Counted from the first letter of the stretch, positions 9,026 to 15,777 are shown. The stretch is 16,613 bases of DNA from Fusobacterium sp. (GCA_020024915.1 JAHHSZ010000039.1:1-16613), one strand, 5' to 3'. A program made the numbers and translations. The notes: generated by a model from the letters alone, not told the origin.

Positions 9026-9361
9026 ATGTCAAAATTACCAAGCTGTCCAAAGTGTAATTCAGAATACGTGTATGAGGATGAGAAACTATTAATATGCCCT
9101 GAATGTACTTATGAGTGGAGTTTAGATAATGAAATTGAAGAAAAAACTCTAGTTGTAAAGGATTCTAATGGAAACATTTTACAAGATGGAGATAGTGTAA
9201 CAGTTATAAAAAATTTAAAAGTAAAAGGAAGTTCTTTAGTAGTTAAAATTGGAACTAAAGTTAAAAATATTCGTTTAGCTGAAGGAGATCATAACATTGA
9301 TTGTAGAATTGATGGTATTGGAGCTATGAAGCTAAAGTCTGAATTTGTAAAAAAAATTTAA
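9026..9361 (+). CDS. yjdM: Zinc-ribbon protein of the PhnA/YjdM family
   Basis: This small cytosolic protein has 111 residues, the usual length for the family once named alkylphosphonate utilisation protein PhnA. It has an N-terminal zinc ribbon with two CxxC knuckles (CPKC at residues 7-10 and CPEC at about 24-27), then the beta-rich PhnA domain (DSNGNILQDGDSVTVIKNLK, continuing to GAMKLKSEFVKK). The family's biochemical role is not settled, and it is unrelated to the C-P lyase phosphonate genes, none of which is present here. GGAGGAG precedes the ATG. The downstream hairpin at 9389-9421 may terminate this gene as well as the convergent symporter. Confidence 0.88.
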   Translation: MSKLPSCPKCNSEYVYEDEKLLICPECTYEWSLDNEIEEKTLVVKDSNGNILQDGDSVTVIKNLKVKGSSLVVKIGTKVKNIRLAEGDHNIDCRIDGIGAMKLKSEFVKKI

Positions 9362-9383
9362 TCAATCTTAAACTTACAAACTT

Positions 9384-9421
9384 AAAAAAAAGAGCAAGTT
9401 AGCTAAGCCTACTTGCTCTTT
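9384..9421 (-). terminator. Intrinsic terminator of the AGCS symporter, possibly bidirectional
   Basis: An 11-bp stem (9389-9399 with 9411-9421, core AGAGCAAGT/ACTTGCTCT) is followed on the minus strand by a run of eight U. On the plus strand only three U follow directly, so termination of the PhnA-like gene from this hairpin would be weaker. Confidence 0.88.
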
Positions 9422-9436
9422 ACTATTAAGTAATAA

Positions 9437-10780
9437 TTATTTATTTATTAACTCATACTCTTTCATTGCTGTTCTAGCATATTTTCCTAGTGCTAATAGG
9501 GCTATTAAGTTAGGAAGTACCATCATTCCATTGAACATATCTGCCATCTCCCACACTAATTCAGCTTTTAATACAGATCCCTTAATAATAACAAACATAA
9601 CAATAATTCTGTATACATTTATTGAAATATTATTTTTAAATAAGTATCTTATATTTGCCTCTCCAAAGAAATACCAACCTATGATAGTTGAAAAAGCAAA
9701 GAAGAATAGACATATAGCTATAAACATATCTCCATAAGAACCTAAAGATTTTACAAAAGCATTCTGTGTTAAAATTATTCCTGTTCCTTCTTGAACACCA
9801 GAAGTTAGGATAACTAAGGCTGTTCCTGTTAAAACTACAAAAGTATCTATAAAAACTGTAACAACAGCTACTATTCCCTGTTCTCCTGGATGATTAACTT
9901 TAGCTATAGCATGAGCATGTGGTGTTGATCCCATTCCAGCTTCATTTGAGAAAAGTCCTCTTGCTACTCCATATCTCACTGCTTGTTTAACACTTATTCC
10001 CACTGCTCCCCCTACAGCTGCATGAGTAGTAAAAGCTGAAGAAAAAATTGAAGTTAAAGCTGGTATTATCTCTCTATAGTTAATAAAAATAATTACTACA
10101 CAAGCTGCTATATATAATCCTGCCATAACTGGTACTATCTTCTCTGTCACTGCAGCAACTCTTTTTATTCCACCAAAAAATACAAATCCAGCAAGTAAAG
10201 ATATTATAATTCCCATAGCTATTGCTGGTATTCCAAAGGCCTTGTCAAAAGCCACAGATATTGAATTAGCCTGTACTGCATTTCCCATCAAGCCAAGAGC
10301 TAAGATACAAGCAACTGAGAAAAATACAGCTAAAGCTTTTGAAAGAAATTTATTCTTAAGTGCTGTCTCTATATAGTATGAAGGTCCTCCTGTTATCTGG
10401 CTATTAACTCTTCTTTTAAATATCTGCCCCAGTATAGCCTCAACATATACAGTTGCCATTCCAAAAAAAGCACTTACCCACATCCAAAATATAGCTCCCG
10501 CTCCTCCAGATACAATAGCTGTTGCTGCCCCAGCAAGGTTTCCTGTTCCTACCTGTGCTGCTACTGCTGTTGCCAAAGCTTGAAAAGATGACATTCCATT
10601 GTGATCTGCTGCTTTTCCATTAAGAGCCATTGATCCTGTAACTCTTCTTATTCCCTCACTAAATTTTCTAATTTGGATAAAATTTAATTTTAATGTGAAG
10701 TAAACTCCTGTTCCCATCAAAAGAAGTATTAGAAAATTCCCCCATAAAAATTCATTAATTGTTGTTACTACTTGTTGCAT
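9437..10780 (-). CDS. AGCS family sodium:alanine/glycine symporter
   Basis: This is a predicted inner-membrane sodium-coupled amino-acid importer. The 447-residue length and the family motifs are typical: QVGTGNLAGAATAIVSGGAG near residues 75-94, GPSYYIE, and FSNEAGMGSTPHAHAIAKV near residues 275-295, with about 10-11 membrane segments. The AGCS family carries alanine, glycine or both. The tandem glycine riboswitch in its leader argues that glycine is a physiological substrate here. AGGAGG lies 8 bases before the ATG. The gene is transcribed alone from the promoter at 11097-11125 and ends at the terminator at 9384-9421. Regulation is probably transcription attenuation by glycine, as traced in the leader features. 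Confidence 0.93.
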   Translation of the reverse strand: MQQVVTTINEFLWGNFLILLLMGTGVYFTLKLNFIQIRKFSEGIRRVTGSMALNGKAADHNGMSSFQALATAVAAQVGTGNLAGAATAIVSGGAGAIFWMWVSAFFGMATVYVEAILGQIFKRRVNSQITGGPSYYIETALKNKFLSKALAVFFSVACILALGLMGNAVQANSISVAFDKAFGIPAIAMGIIISLLAGFVFFGGIKRVAAVTEKIVPVMAGLYIAACVVIIFINYREIIPALTSIFSSAFTTHAAVGGAVGISVKQAVRYGVARGLFSNEAGMGSTPHAHAIAKVNHPGEQGIVAVVTVFIDTFVVLTGTALVILTSGVQEGTGIILTQNAFVKSLGSYGDMFIAICLFFFAFSTIIGWYFFGEANIRYLFKNNISINVYRIIVMFVIIKGSVLKAELVWEMADMFNGMMVLPNLIALLALGKYARTAMKEYELINK

Positions 10781-10817
10781 TTTTAATTCCTCCTATTTAT
10801 TTCCTTTTAAATTGAAT

Positions 10818-10844
10818 AAAAAAAGAAGGTAGAATCTACCTTCT
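10818..10844 (-). terminator. Riboswitch-controlled terminator ahead of the symporter
   Basis: A compact hairpin (arms 10835-10844 and 10824-10833, core GAAGGUA/UACCUUC) is followed by seven U on the minus strand. It stands between the glycine aptamers and the symporter start, so it must be regulated if the gene is to be expressed. The overlapping sequence CCAGAAGG (10846-10839) can instead pair with CCUCUGG, the 5' P1 strand of aptamer 2 (10974-10968), with one bulged A. That gives a plausible anti-terminator. Confidence 0.8.
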
Positions 10845-10851
10845 GGAAATC

Positions 10852-10902
10852 AAAAAAAGAATTATACATAATATAACTAAATGTAAGTTGCATAATTCCT
10901 CT
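10852..10902 (-). promoter_or_regulatory. Alternative hairpin that captures the 3' P1 strand of aptamer 2
   Basis: The RNA segment AGAGGAAUUAUGC (10902-10890) can pair over 13 positions with GUAUAAUUCUUUU (10867-10855), including G-U pairs at the base. The first bases of the left arm are the 3' half of the aptamer 2 P1 helix, so this hairpin and the folded aptamer compete. A U-tract follows it, so it could itself be a weak terminator. No folding was run. Confidence 0.5.
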
Positions 10903-11057
10903 GTCCTTTTACCTGAGAGTTTAGTCCAATTGCTTGGGTTTGCTCCTTCGGTGCTCATAGAGTCTCTCCAGAGGCTCGTCCAATATAGGTCCATAAGTTC
11001 ATTCGAACTTGCCTGAAAGATTTACTTCGTCGGCGGCTTAACGCTCTCTCCCTATAT
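10898..11057 (-). promoter_or_regulatory. Tandem glycine riboswitch (two gcvT-type aptamers)
   Basis: Two glycine aptamers are recognisable in the symporter leader. Aptamer 1 spans 11057-10983, with P1 formed by AUAUAGG and CCUAUAU and the conserved core sequences GGGAGAG and AAUCUUUCAGGC. Aptamer 2 spans 10974-10898, with P1 CCUCUG/CAGAGG, CUGGAGAGACU, GCACCGAAGGAGCAAA and AACUCUCAGGUAAAAGGAC. The two are joined by the short linker GGACGA typical of the class. These conserved elements match the Vibrio and Fusobacterium tandem glycine riboswitches. The neighbouring gene being a glycine/alanine symporter agrees with the ligand. Confidence 0.95.
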
Positions 11058-11096
11058 CTTCATCCGATTTCTATTCAATTTTATCTTATAGGTTAT

Positions 11097-11125
11097 ATCA
11101 TATGACATTTTTTTCTATTTGTCAA
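11097..11125 (-). promoter_or_regulatory. Promoter of the riboswitch-symporter transcript
   Basis: A perfect -35 TTGACA (11125-11120) is separated by 17 bases from TATGAT (11102-11097), a one-mismatch -10. Transcription would start near 11090, giving a leader of about 310 bases that contains the whole riboswitch. Confidence 0.85.
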
Positions 11126-11141
11126 ATATATTTTTTTGCCT

Positions 11142-11167
11142 AAAAAAAATGAGAGAACTAATCTCTC
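11142..11167 (-). terminator. Intrinsic terminator overlapping the lipoprotein stop codon
   Basis: A 6-bp stem GAGAGA/TCTCTC (11167-11162 with 11156-11151) is followed by about eight U. The TAG stop of the lipoprotein gene lies in and next to the loop, so the left arm is coding sequence. It also insulates the symporter promoter just downstream. Confidence 0.75.
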
Positions 11168-11451
11168 AAATCTCTTAAATATTGTATTTTTATATTTGTC
11201 ATTTTTATATAATTATCTAGGTAGTTACTATCTTCATCAGCATTTTTCTTTTTATATTCTACCATTCCTTTGTTAAACTTTGTAAAATTTTCCTCTAGCT
11301 CTACTCTATTTTTCTCCACTATGACATCATCCATCAACTTGTCCATCTTATTAGAAAGCTTATTATATCTAGTTTCAATACTTTTAGGAGTATAAGAACT
11401 ACAAGAACTAATTAATATTACAAGGAATACTAAAGATATCACTCTCTTCAT
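11158..11451 (-). CDS. Small predicted lipoprotein, function unknown
   Basis: This 97-residue protein starts with a lipoprotein signal: MKRV, a hydrophobic stretch, then the lipobox ISSC with the cysteine at about residue 17. It should be lipid-anchored after signal peptidase II cleavage. The remainder is charged, Lys/Glu/Asn-rich and probably helical or coiled coil (YNKLSNKMDKLMDDVIVEKN). I do not recognise a domain. The ATG at 11451 is chosen because AGGAGG lies 7 bases upstream. A longer frame opening at 11502 would run through the tRNA and is artefactual. The ribosome binding site begins within about 10 bases of the tRNA 3' end, so the gene is probably expressed from the tRNA transcript. 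Confidence 0.75.
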   Translation of the reverse strand: MKRVISLVFLVILISSCSSYTPKSIETRYNKLSNKMDKLMDDVIVEKNRVELEENFTKFNKGMVEYKKKNADEDSNYLDNYIKMTNIKIQYLRDLRD

Positions 11452-11472
11452 ATATCTTCCTCCTGTAAAGAA

Positions 11473-11549
11473 TGGCGATCCCGATGTGGTTTGAACACAC
11501 AACCTATTCCTTAGGAGGGAATTGCTCTATCCAATTGAGCTACGGGATC
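11473..11549 (-). tRNA. tRNA-Arg, anticodon CCU
   Basis: A complete cloverleaf is visible on the minus strand. The acceptor is GATCCCG with CGGGATC, the D arm is GCTC/GAGC, the anticodon stem is ATTCC/GGAAT with loop CTCCTAA (anticodon CCT), and the T arm is GTGTG-TTCAAAC-CACAT (the last pair mismatched or wobble). Discriminator G and an encoded CCA (11475-11473) follow. It reads AGG arginine codons, which are common in such AT-rich genomes. Confidence 0.97.
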
Positions 11550-11560
11550 ACTACCTATCC

Positions 11561-11589
11561 ATTATACTATAATTTTTATTTTTTGAAAA
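11561..11589 (-). promoter_or_regulatory. Promoter of tRNA-Arg
   Basis: TATAAT (11566-11561) is preceded at a 17-base spacing by TTTTCA (11589-11584), a 4-of-6 match to the -35 consensus. The tRNA 5' end is 12 bases after the -10 box. The promoter probably serves both the tRNA and the lipoprotein gene. Confidence 0.65.
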
Positions 11590-11600
11590 GTTTTTTTTTA

Positions 11601-12353
11601 CTATGTTAAACTTTTAATTAAATATAACAGATGTTTTTGACCAATTCCACTCAAACTTCCTAACTTATAAATATAGTCAACTATCTTCTCACCACTGCTC
11701 AAATCCATATTAGAATATTTGTAATATGATACAATCTCCCTTAAAATATGAGCATCACTTCCAAATGTTGCAGTTAGATTGTATCTCTCTCTCAACTCTC
11801 CAGCCATAAGATTTCTAACTATTGGAAGTGCATGATTATGTGTTTCTAACGAATCCACCTTTTTTATTACATCATAGATATACTCTTTATTATTTATGAA
11901 ATTTTTTTGTACCATTCCACAAATATGAGGAATTGATTTATGACACTCCCACTGATTTAAAACATCTAAATACTCATATATACTTCTATGAGTTTTAGCC
12001 ATTCTCTTTACATTTCTATATGTCTCTACCTCTTTTCTATAAAATTCCTCTAGATCCTCTATTTTTTTAAAATAAACTAACAATTCAAATCCATCTTCAC
12101 AACCTAGTTCTAGTCCTGGAACATTATTAATTCCTAACTCACGTAATTTAACAGCACCTCTTATCTCATTGTGATCGGTTACTGAGATTAAATATCTTTT
12201 ATTATTTACAAAATTTTTTAAAAACTCTGGTTTTATAAATCCATCTGAAGCTGTAGTATGGATATGTAAATCATAATAAAAATCTCCAACATACTTAAAA
12301 TCACTCTCTATAAAAGGAAAGAAAAAATTTGAAAGTTTTTGAAACTCTACCAT
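11601..12353 (-). CDS. PHP-domain metal-dependent hydrolase
   Basis: This is a predicted metal-dependent phosphoesterase of the PHP (polymerase and histidinol phosphatase) superfamily. The metal-binding motifs occur in order: DLHIHTTASDG (residues 28-38), TDHNE (59-63), PGLELGC (79-85), IPHICG (141-146), ETHNHA (170-175) and GSDAH (198-202). The 250-residue length fits the stand-alone YciV-like/COG0613 class, where some members cleave nucleoside bisphosphates or short oligonucleotides. The exact substrate cannot be read from sequence. The ATG is 18 bases after the cls stop with only a weak purine-rich site (AAAGAGAG), so its translation may depend on cls. No terminator is visible between it and the tRNA promoter. 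Confidence 0.85.
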   Translation of the reverse strand: MVEFQKLSNFFFPFIESDFKYVGDFYYDLHIHTTASDGFIKPEFLKNFVNNKRYLISVTDHNEIRGAVKLRELGINNVPGLELGCEDGFELLVYFKKIEDLEEFYRKEVETYRNVKRMAKTHRSIYEYLDVLNQWECHKSIPHICGMVQKNFINNKEYIYDVIKKVDSLETHNHALPIVRNLMAGELRERYNLTATFGSDAHILREIVSYYKYSNMDLSSGEKIVDYIYKLGSLSGIGQKHLLYLIKSLT

Positions 12354-12371
12354 ATCAGGTCAACTCTCTTT

Positions 12372-13817
12372 CTACATTATTGGAGCCAACAATCTACAGA
12401 TTGACTCTTTTAATTTTATATAATACCCTCTCTTAGAATACTCACTTCTAAGGAGTCTGTGACTAAATTTAATATCATTATTAAATATATCTCTAAATGT
12501 TCTAGCTACATCTTTTTCATAGATATTTACATTTATCTCAAAGTTTTGATAAAAACTTCTGTAGTCAAAATTAGCTGTTCCTACAGTTACAACCTCATCA
12601 TCAACAACTATGGATTTACTGTGCAAAAAACCTCTTCCATACTTGTATACCTCTACTCCCAAATCTAATAGTTCCCCACTAAAATACTGATTTACCCAAT
12701 AGATAAAAAAATGATCAGGCTTATCTGGAATCATTATCTTTATTTCTACTCCCGATAGAGCAGCTATCTTTAGAGCATCTAAAACAGTATCATCTGGAAC
12801 AAAATATGGAGTTTGAATATAAATATATTTTTGAGCTTTCATTATCATCTTAAGAGCATTATCTCTGATTGCTCTAAATTGATAGTTTGGACCACTACTC
12901 ACCACTTGCATATGACCACTATGCTTTCCTTTTATCTCAATTAACTCTTTTAAAACCTCAGCATTATACTCATATTCTTTTTTATATGTGTATTTCTCTT
13001 TTTTTACAATACCCCAAGAAAAGAAAAACTCTTTCTCCAATTCTATACAGGCTTCTCCGAATATTCTTAATCCTGTATCTCTCCAATATCCAAGCTTTCC
13101 TTTTCCTAGATACTCATCTCCAATATTAAATCCACTTATATATCCATACTTGCTATCTATCAAACACAATTTTCTATGATCTCTGTAATTTGCTCTTAAG
13201 CTTGTGATTTTGAACCAAGGAAAAATTGAAGGGAAAAATACTCCTACTTCGATTCCATTAGCTTTAAATCTCTTTAACATCTTTCTATCATAGCCACCAG
13301 CACCATCTACTATGATCTTTATCTTCACTCCCTCTTGAGCTTTTTTTAATAGTATCTTACTAATTTCATTTCCGAGCCCATCTCCTCTAAAGATATAATA
13401 TTCCATATTGATACTTACTTTAGCTCTTTTTAAATCCTCTTTTACACTTGAAAAGAAATCATTTCCATCTATAAAAATCTTACTGGTATTTAAAGATGTA
13501 AGTTGATTTTTAGATGAAATCTCAACATAGGATATGAGTTGTTCCCATTTCAATAACTCTTTATAGTGGGAAAATCCCATCACTTTTTTGCTATATAAAA
13601 ATTTCCATTTATAGAATTGATTAACCACTCTTTTCTTTCTAAAACTCAATCCAAAAAATAGATAGGCTACAAATCCTAAATATGGAGCCAGTACCAAAAG
13701 TGTTATCCAAAAAAGAGTAAACAATGGATTTTTCCTCTCCAATAGTACTATAATAAATAGAAATAATGCATTGATTACAATAATATAATCTCTAAAAAAC
13801 GGTATTAAAATTTCCAT
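12372..13817 (-). CDS. cls: Cardiolipin synthase-type phospholipase D protein
   Basis: This predicted membrane enzyme condenses two phosphatidylglycerols into cardiolipin and glycerol. It has 481 residues, the standard bacterial Cls length. Two N-terminal transmembrane segments (about residues 10-26 and 34-56) resemble the PLDc_N region (NPLFTLFWITLLVLAPYLG). Two intact HKD motifs follow: HRKLCLID (H214, K216, D221) and HSKSIVVD (H399, K401, D406), each with the usual downstream GFN and GTANFDYRS elements. AGGAGG lies 8 bases before the ATG. It appears to lead an operon with the PHP gene and diverges from the SIR2-like locus. Another PLD-family phosphatidyltransferase activity is possible, but the architecture favours Cls. 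Confidence 0.93.
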   Translation of the reverse strand: MEILIPFFRDYIIVINALFLFIIVLLERKNPLFTLFWITLLVLAPYLGFVAYLFFGLSFRKKRVVNQFYKWKFLYSKKVMGFSHYKELLKWEQLISYVEISSKNQLTSLNTSKIFIDGNDFFSSVKEDLKRAKVSINMEYYIFRGDGLGNEISKILLKKAQEGVKIKIIVDGAGGYDRKMLKRFKANGIEVGVFFPSIFPWFKITSLRANYRDHRKLCLIDSKYGYISGFNIGDEYLGKGKLGYWRDTGLRIFGEACIELEKEFFFSWGIVKKEKYTYKKEYEYNAEVLKELIEIKGKHSGHMQVVSSGPNYQFRAIRDNALKMIMKAQKYIYIQTPYFVPDDTVLDALKIAALSGVEIKIMIPDKPDHFFIYWVNQYFSGELLDLGVEVYKYGRGFLHSKSIVVDDEVVTVGTANFDYRSFYQNFEINVNIYEKDVARTFRDIFNNDIKFSHRLLRSEYSKRGYYIKLKESICRLLAPIM

Positions 13818-13883
13818 ACTTTTACCTCCTTAATAAATTGTAACACTTTTTTCTTAAAAAATCCTTTTTTTTTTAATTTTTTG

Positions 13884-13912
13884 TTGTTTATTTCCCAATT
13901 ATAAGTTATACT
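13884..13912 (+). promoter_or_regulatory. Candidate promoter of the SIR2-like/RelA-SpoT-like locus
   Basis: TATACT (13907-13912, 5 of 6 matches to the -10) lies 17 bases after TTGTTT (3 of 6 matches to the -35). Transcription would start near 13919, about 33 bases before the ATG. A perfect minus-strand TATAAT (13903-13898), a candidate cls -10, lies only 3 bases away, so the two divergent promoters may exclude one another. Confidence 0.4.
13898..13903 (-). promoter_or_regulatory. Candidate -10 box for cls
   Basis: A perfect TATAAT lies on the minus strand, about 80 bases before the cls ATG. No convincing -35 lies 16-18 bases upstream, so support is limited to the hexamer and its position. 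Confidence 0.25.
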
Positions 13913-13951
13913 AATAGTGAACTATTTTAATTTTTAAGGCAGGTGAGAACT

Positions 13952-14758
13952 ATGAAGAACTTTTTTGAAAAATTTGAAAAGGATCAAAAATTTAATCTTT
14001 TTACTGGTGATTTTTTAAATAAGTTAACTGGATATCCTTCAAAAGCTGACATCTCAGAAGCCATTTTATCAGAGCTACAGCAATCTACTAAAAGATATAT
14101 AAAAGATATGAACTCTTTTTCAGATATAGTACAGGCATATTTAGATGCAGTTATAGATACAAAAAAGAATTTGGTTAAACAGATTAAAGAAAATTTCGAA
14201 CATAGGTATAGTGTAAATATTGATATATATAGCAATATTATCAATTCAGGTTTATTTGAAAATATTTTTACAAATAACTTTGATAATATTATTGAGACTA
14301 ATTTTTGTGATTCAATCACAAAAATTACTCCTACTAATATTCAAAAAAGAAAAGAGAATACTATAGGCTACTATAAATTTTTAGGTGATATGTCTTCTGT
14401 TTCTACTTTTTTTATCTCTAGTCAAGATATTAGAAAATTAAAGACTTTGGAATTTTACTCTGAGTTTTTTAAAAGAGTTAGAGAGGAAATCAAGAGTAGA
14501 TCAACTATCTTCTTAGGAGTTGATTTAGAAGATTCTGATATGATGAATATGCTTAGTTTTATCCTAGAACCTCTAAAAGAGTTCCAACCTATATACATGA
14601 TTACCAATACTTCTATCATTAGTAGTAAATCAGCAGATTTAATTGGAAAATACAATATTAAATTAATTACCTCTAGTACAAAAGATTTCCTAGATTATTT
14701 TAGTGAGATCTCACAAAAAGAAGAGAGAATACTTTCTGAAAAAAAGTTTGTGTGGTAG
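13952..14758 (+). CDS. Degenerate SIR2-like protein (zero-frame product of a frameshift locus)
   Basis: The 268-residue cytosolic protein follows the layout of SIR2-like (SIR2_2) Rossmann domains. It has an N-terminal nucleotide loop (FTGDFLNKLTGYPS, residues 17-30), TNNFD (107-111) where sirtuins have TQNxD, YKFLGD (141-146) where they have the catalytic HG motif (K-x-H-G-D), and FLGVDLEDSD (187-196) matching the late FLGYSLSD-type motif. The GAG of the first loop has become TGD and the catalytic His is Leu, so NAD hydrolysis or deacylation looks unlikely, though nucleotide binding may remain. I chose the ATG at 13952 because AGGTGAG sits 5 bases upstream. An in-frame GTG at 13943 has weaker support. 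The 3' end carries a -1 frameshift signal into the next frame, which would give a 601-residue fusion. The fold assignment is by motif only. Confidence 0.68.
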   Translation: MKNFFEKFEKDQKFNLFTGDFLNKLTGYPSKADISEAILSELQQSTKRYIKDMNSFSDIVQAYLDAVIDTKKNLVKQIKENFEHRYSVNIDIYSNIINSGLFENIFTNNFDNIIETNFCDSITKITPTNIQKRKENTIGYYKFLGDMSSVSTFFISSQDIRKLKTLEFYSEFFKRVREEIKSRSTIFLGVDLEDSDMMNMLSFILEPLKEFQPIYMITNTSIISSKSADLIGKYNIKLITSSTKDFLDYFSEISQKEERILSEKKFVW

Positions 14759-14823
14759 TATCAGAGGAAGTTCATCCCGATAGTACTACCACTGAAAATA
14801 CAAAAAAGGAAACTTCTCCTCTG
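14740..14823 (+). other. Programmed -1 ribosomal frameshift signal
   Basis: The slippery heptamer A AAA AAG (14740-14746) is in the correct zero-frame register (gaA AAA AAG). After a 5-base spacer comes a perfect 9-bp stem, GUGGUAGUA (14752-14760) with UACUACCAC (14784-14792). The loop segment CAGAGG (14762-14767) pairs with CCUCUG (14818-14823), and AAGUU (14768-14772) with AACUU (14811-14815), leaving a 2-base bulge: a possible pseudoknot. The -1 frame has a TGA at 14737-14739 and the zero frame a TAG at 14756-14758, so only 14740-14755 is open in both, exactly where the heptamer sits. A purine-rich AAGAGAG (14721-14727) upstream may act like the dnaX stimulator. An indel in the run of seven A is the main alternative. 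Confidence 0.75.
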
Positions 14824-15756
14824 CTAAAGTTAGACTATGATTCAGCTATAGAAGAAAATGTGAATCCTCTAGATATAATTGCTGACACTCCCATTAAAGA
14901 CGATATTCCATACGGGTCTTCTGAACCTAAAACTGTAATATTGATTAAAGAAGCTGGAATTGAAACTGGTATAGAGATTCAATATACATCTATGAAACTA
15001 AAAAATTTCCCAATTAAAGATAGTAATATATCTCATTATGAAAAAGAGATTGAGCAGATTAGTTTAGGAAATACCACTTTACATATTGGAGACACTCCAC
15101 TATTAAATGTTAATTTGAGAATAGTTAGTTTCAATAAGTTTAAGATACTTGAGTTTAAGACAAGAGAATTTAAATTAGCTTTGAGTATAAAATTGGAAAA
15201 TAATACTCTCATCAAAGAAGGAGACTTCTTTAGGTATGAAATCTTTAGCAAGTTAAAGAATTCTAGATTGAATGCTGTTGCTAATCTTATAAGAAAAGTT
15301 TTTTCAGGTGAAAGATTATCATTCCATGTAAAAGATCTGTATGGAGATATTATTTTTGAAAACCCTATACAATCTCATAAGTTTGGTATGATATTAAAAT
15401 CTATTACTGAATATGAGAGTGTTGAGTCTATTATCTCGCCATCTAAGAGTAAAGCTTTTTCTGATACATCTATGAATTTCTATGCTCTACACCTTTTACA
15501 ATGTTATTTAGAAGACAAGAAAATCTTAAATAGTTGGTTGAATTTTAAAATTGAAAATAAAGATGGAGTAAAAGAGGGAGATAGTTTAGTTTTTGTCAAA
15601 AAGCACCCTCTTGATTTTAGAGGAATTAACTACTCTCTTCAAGAGAAAATAATTATAAAAGACCAAATTTCTCAAAAAGATATTAATGAAAAATCTAACT
15701 CAATTGTTGGATATAGAAAATTAATTGAAATACAGCTTGAAAAAGTTGAAAAATAG
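14752..15756 (+). CDS. C-terminal part of the frameshift fusion; unknown domain
   Basis: This 334-residue frame overlaps the SIR2-like gene by 7 bases and lies in its -1 frame. The first possible start, GTG at 14752, has no ribosome binding site and sits in the 5' arm of a strong stem. The first ATG is at about residue 81. Expression as the C-terminus of a frameshift fusion is therefore more likely (265 + 336 = 601 residues). Residues 1-60 form an acidic, Ser/Thr/Pro-containing linker (EEVHPDSTTTENTKKETSP). The rest is mixed alpha/beta, rich in Lys and Glu, with no signal peptide, membrane segment or cysteine cluster. I recognise no family. The RelA/SpoT-like gene starts 21 bases after its stop. 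Confidence 0.7.
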   Translation: MVVSEEVHPDSTTTENTKKETSPLLKLDYDSAIEENVNPLDIIADTPIKDDIPYGSSEPKTVILIKEAGIETGIEIQYTSMKLKNFPIKDSNISHYEKEIEQISLGNTTLHIGDTPLLNVNLRIVSFNKFKILEFKTREFKLALSIKLENNTLIKEGDFFRYEIFSKLKNSRLNAVANLIRKVFSGERLSFHVKDLYGDIIFENPIQSHKFGMILKSITEYESVESIISPSKSKAFSDTSMNFYALHLLQCYLEDKKILNSWLNFKIENKDGVKEGDSLVFVKKHPLDFRGINYSLQEKIIIKDQISQKDINEKSNSIVGYRKLIEIQLEKVEK

Positions 15757-15777
15757 TTTTAAATTAAGGAGTAAATT

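Noticed and set aside
11452..11502. N-terminal extension of the lipoprotein to an ATG at 11502
   Set aside because: The extension is a translation of the tRNA-Arg gene. The signal peptide and AGGAGG both indicate 11451.
13943..13951. GTG start three codons before the SIR2-like ATG
   Set aside because: The AGGTGAG site overlaps this GTG and is well spaced for the ATG at 13952. The GTG has only a weak AAGG upstream.
14752..14754. Independent GTG start for the second frame of the SIR2-like locus
   Set aside because: There is no ribosome binding site, and the codon is buried in the 9-bp stem. Frameshifting explains the layout better, although coupled initiation is not fully excluded.
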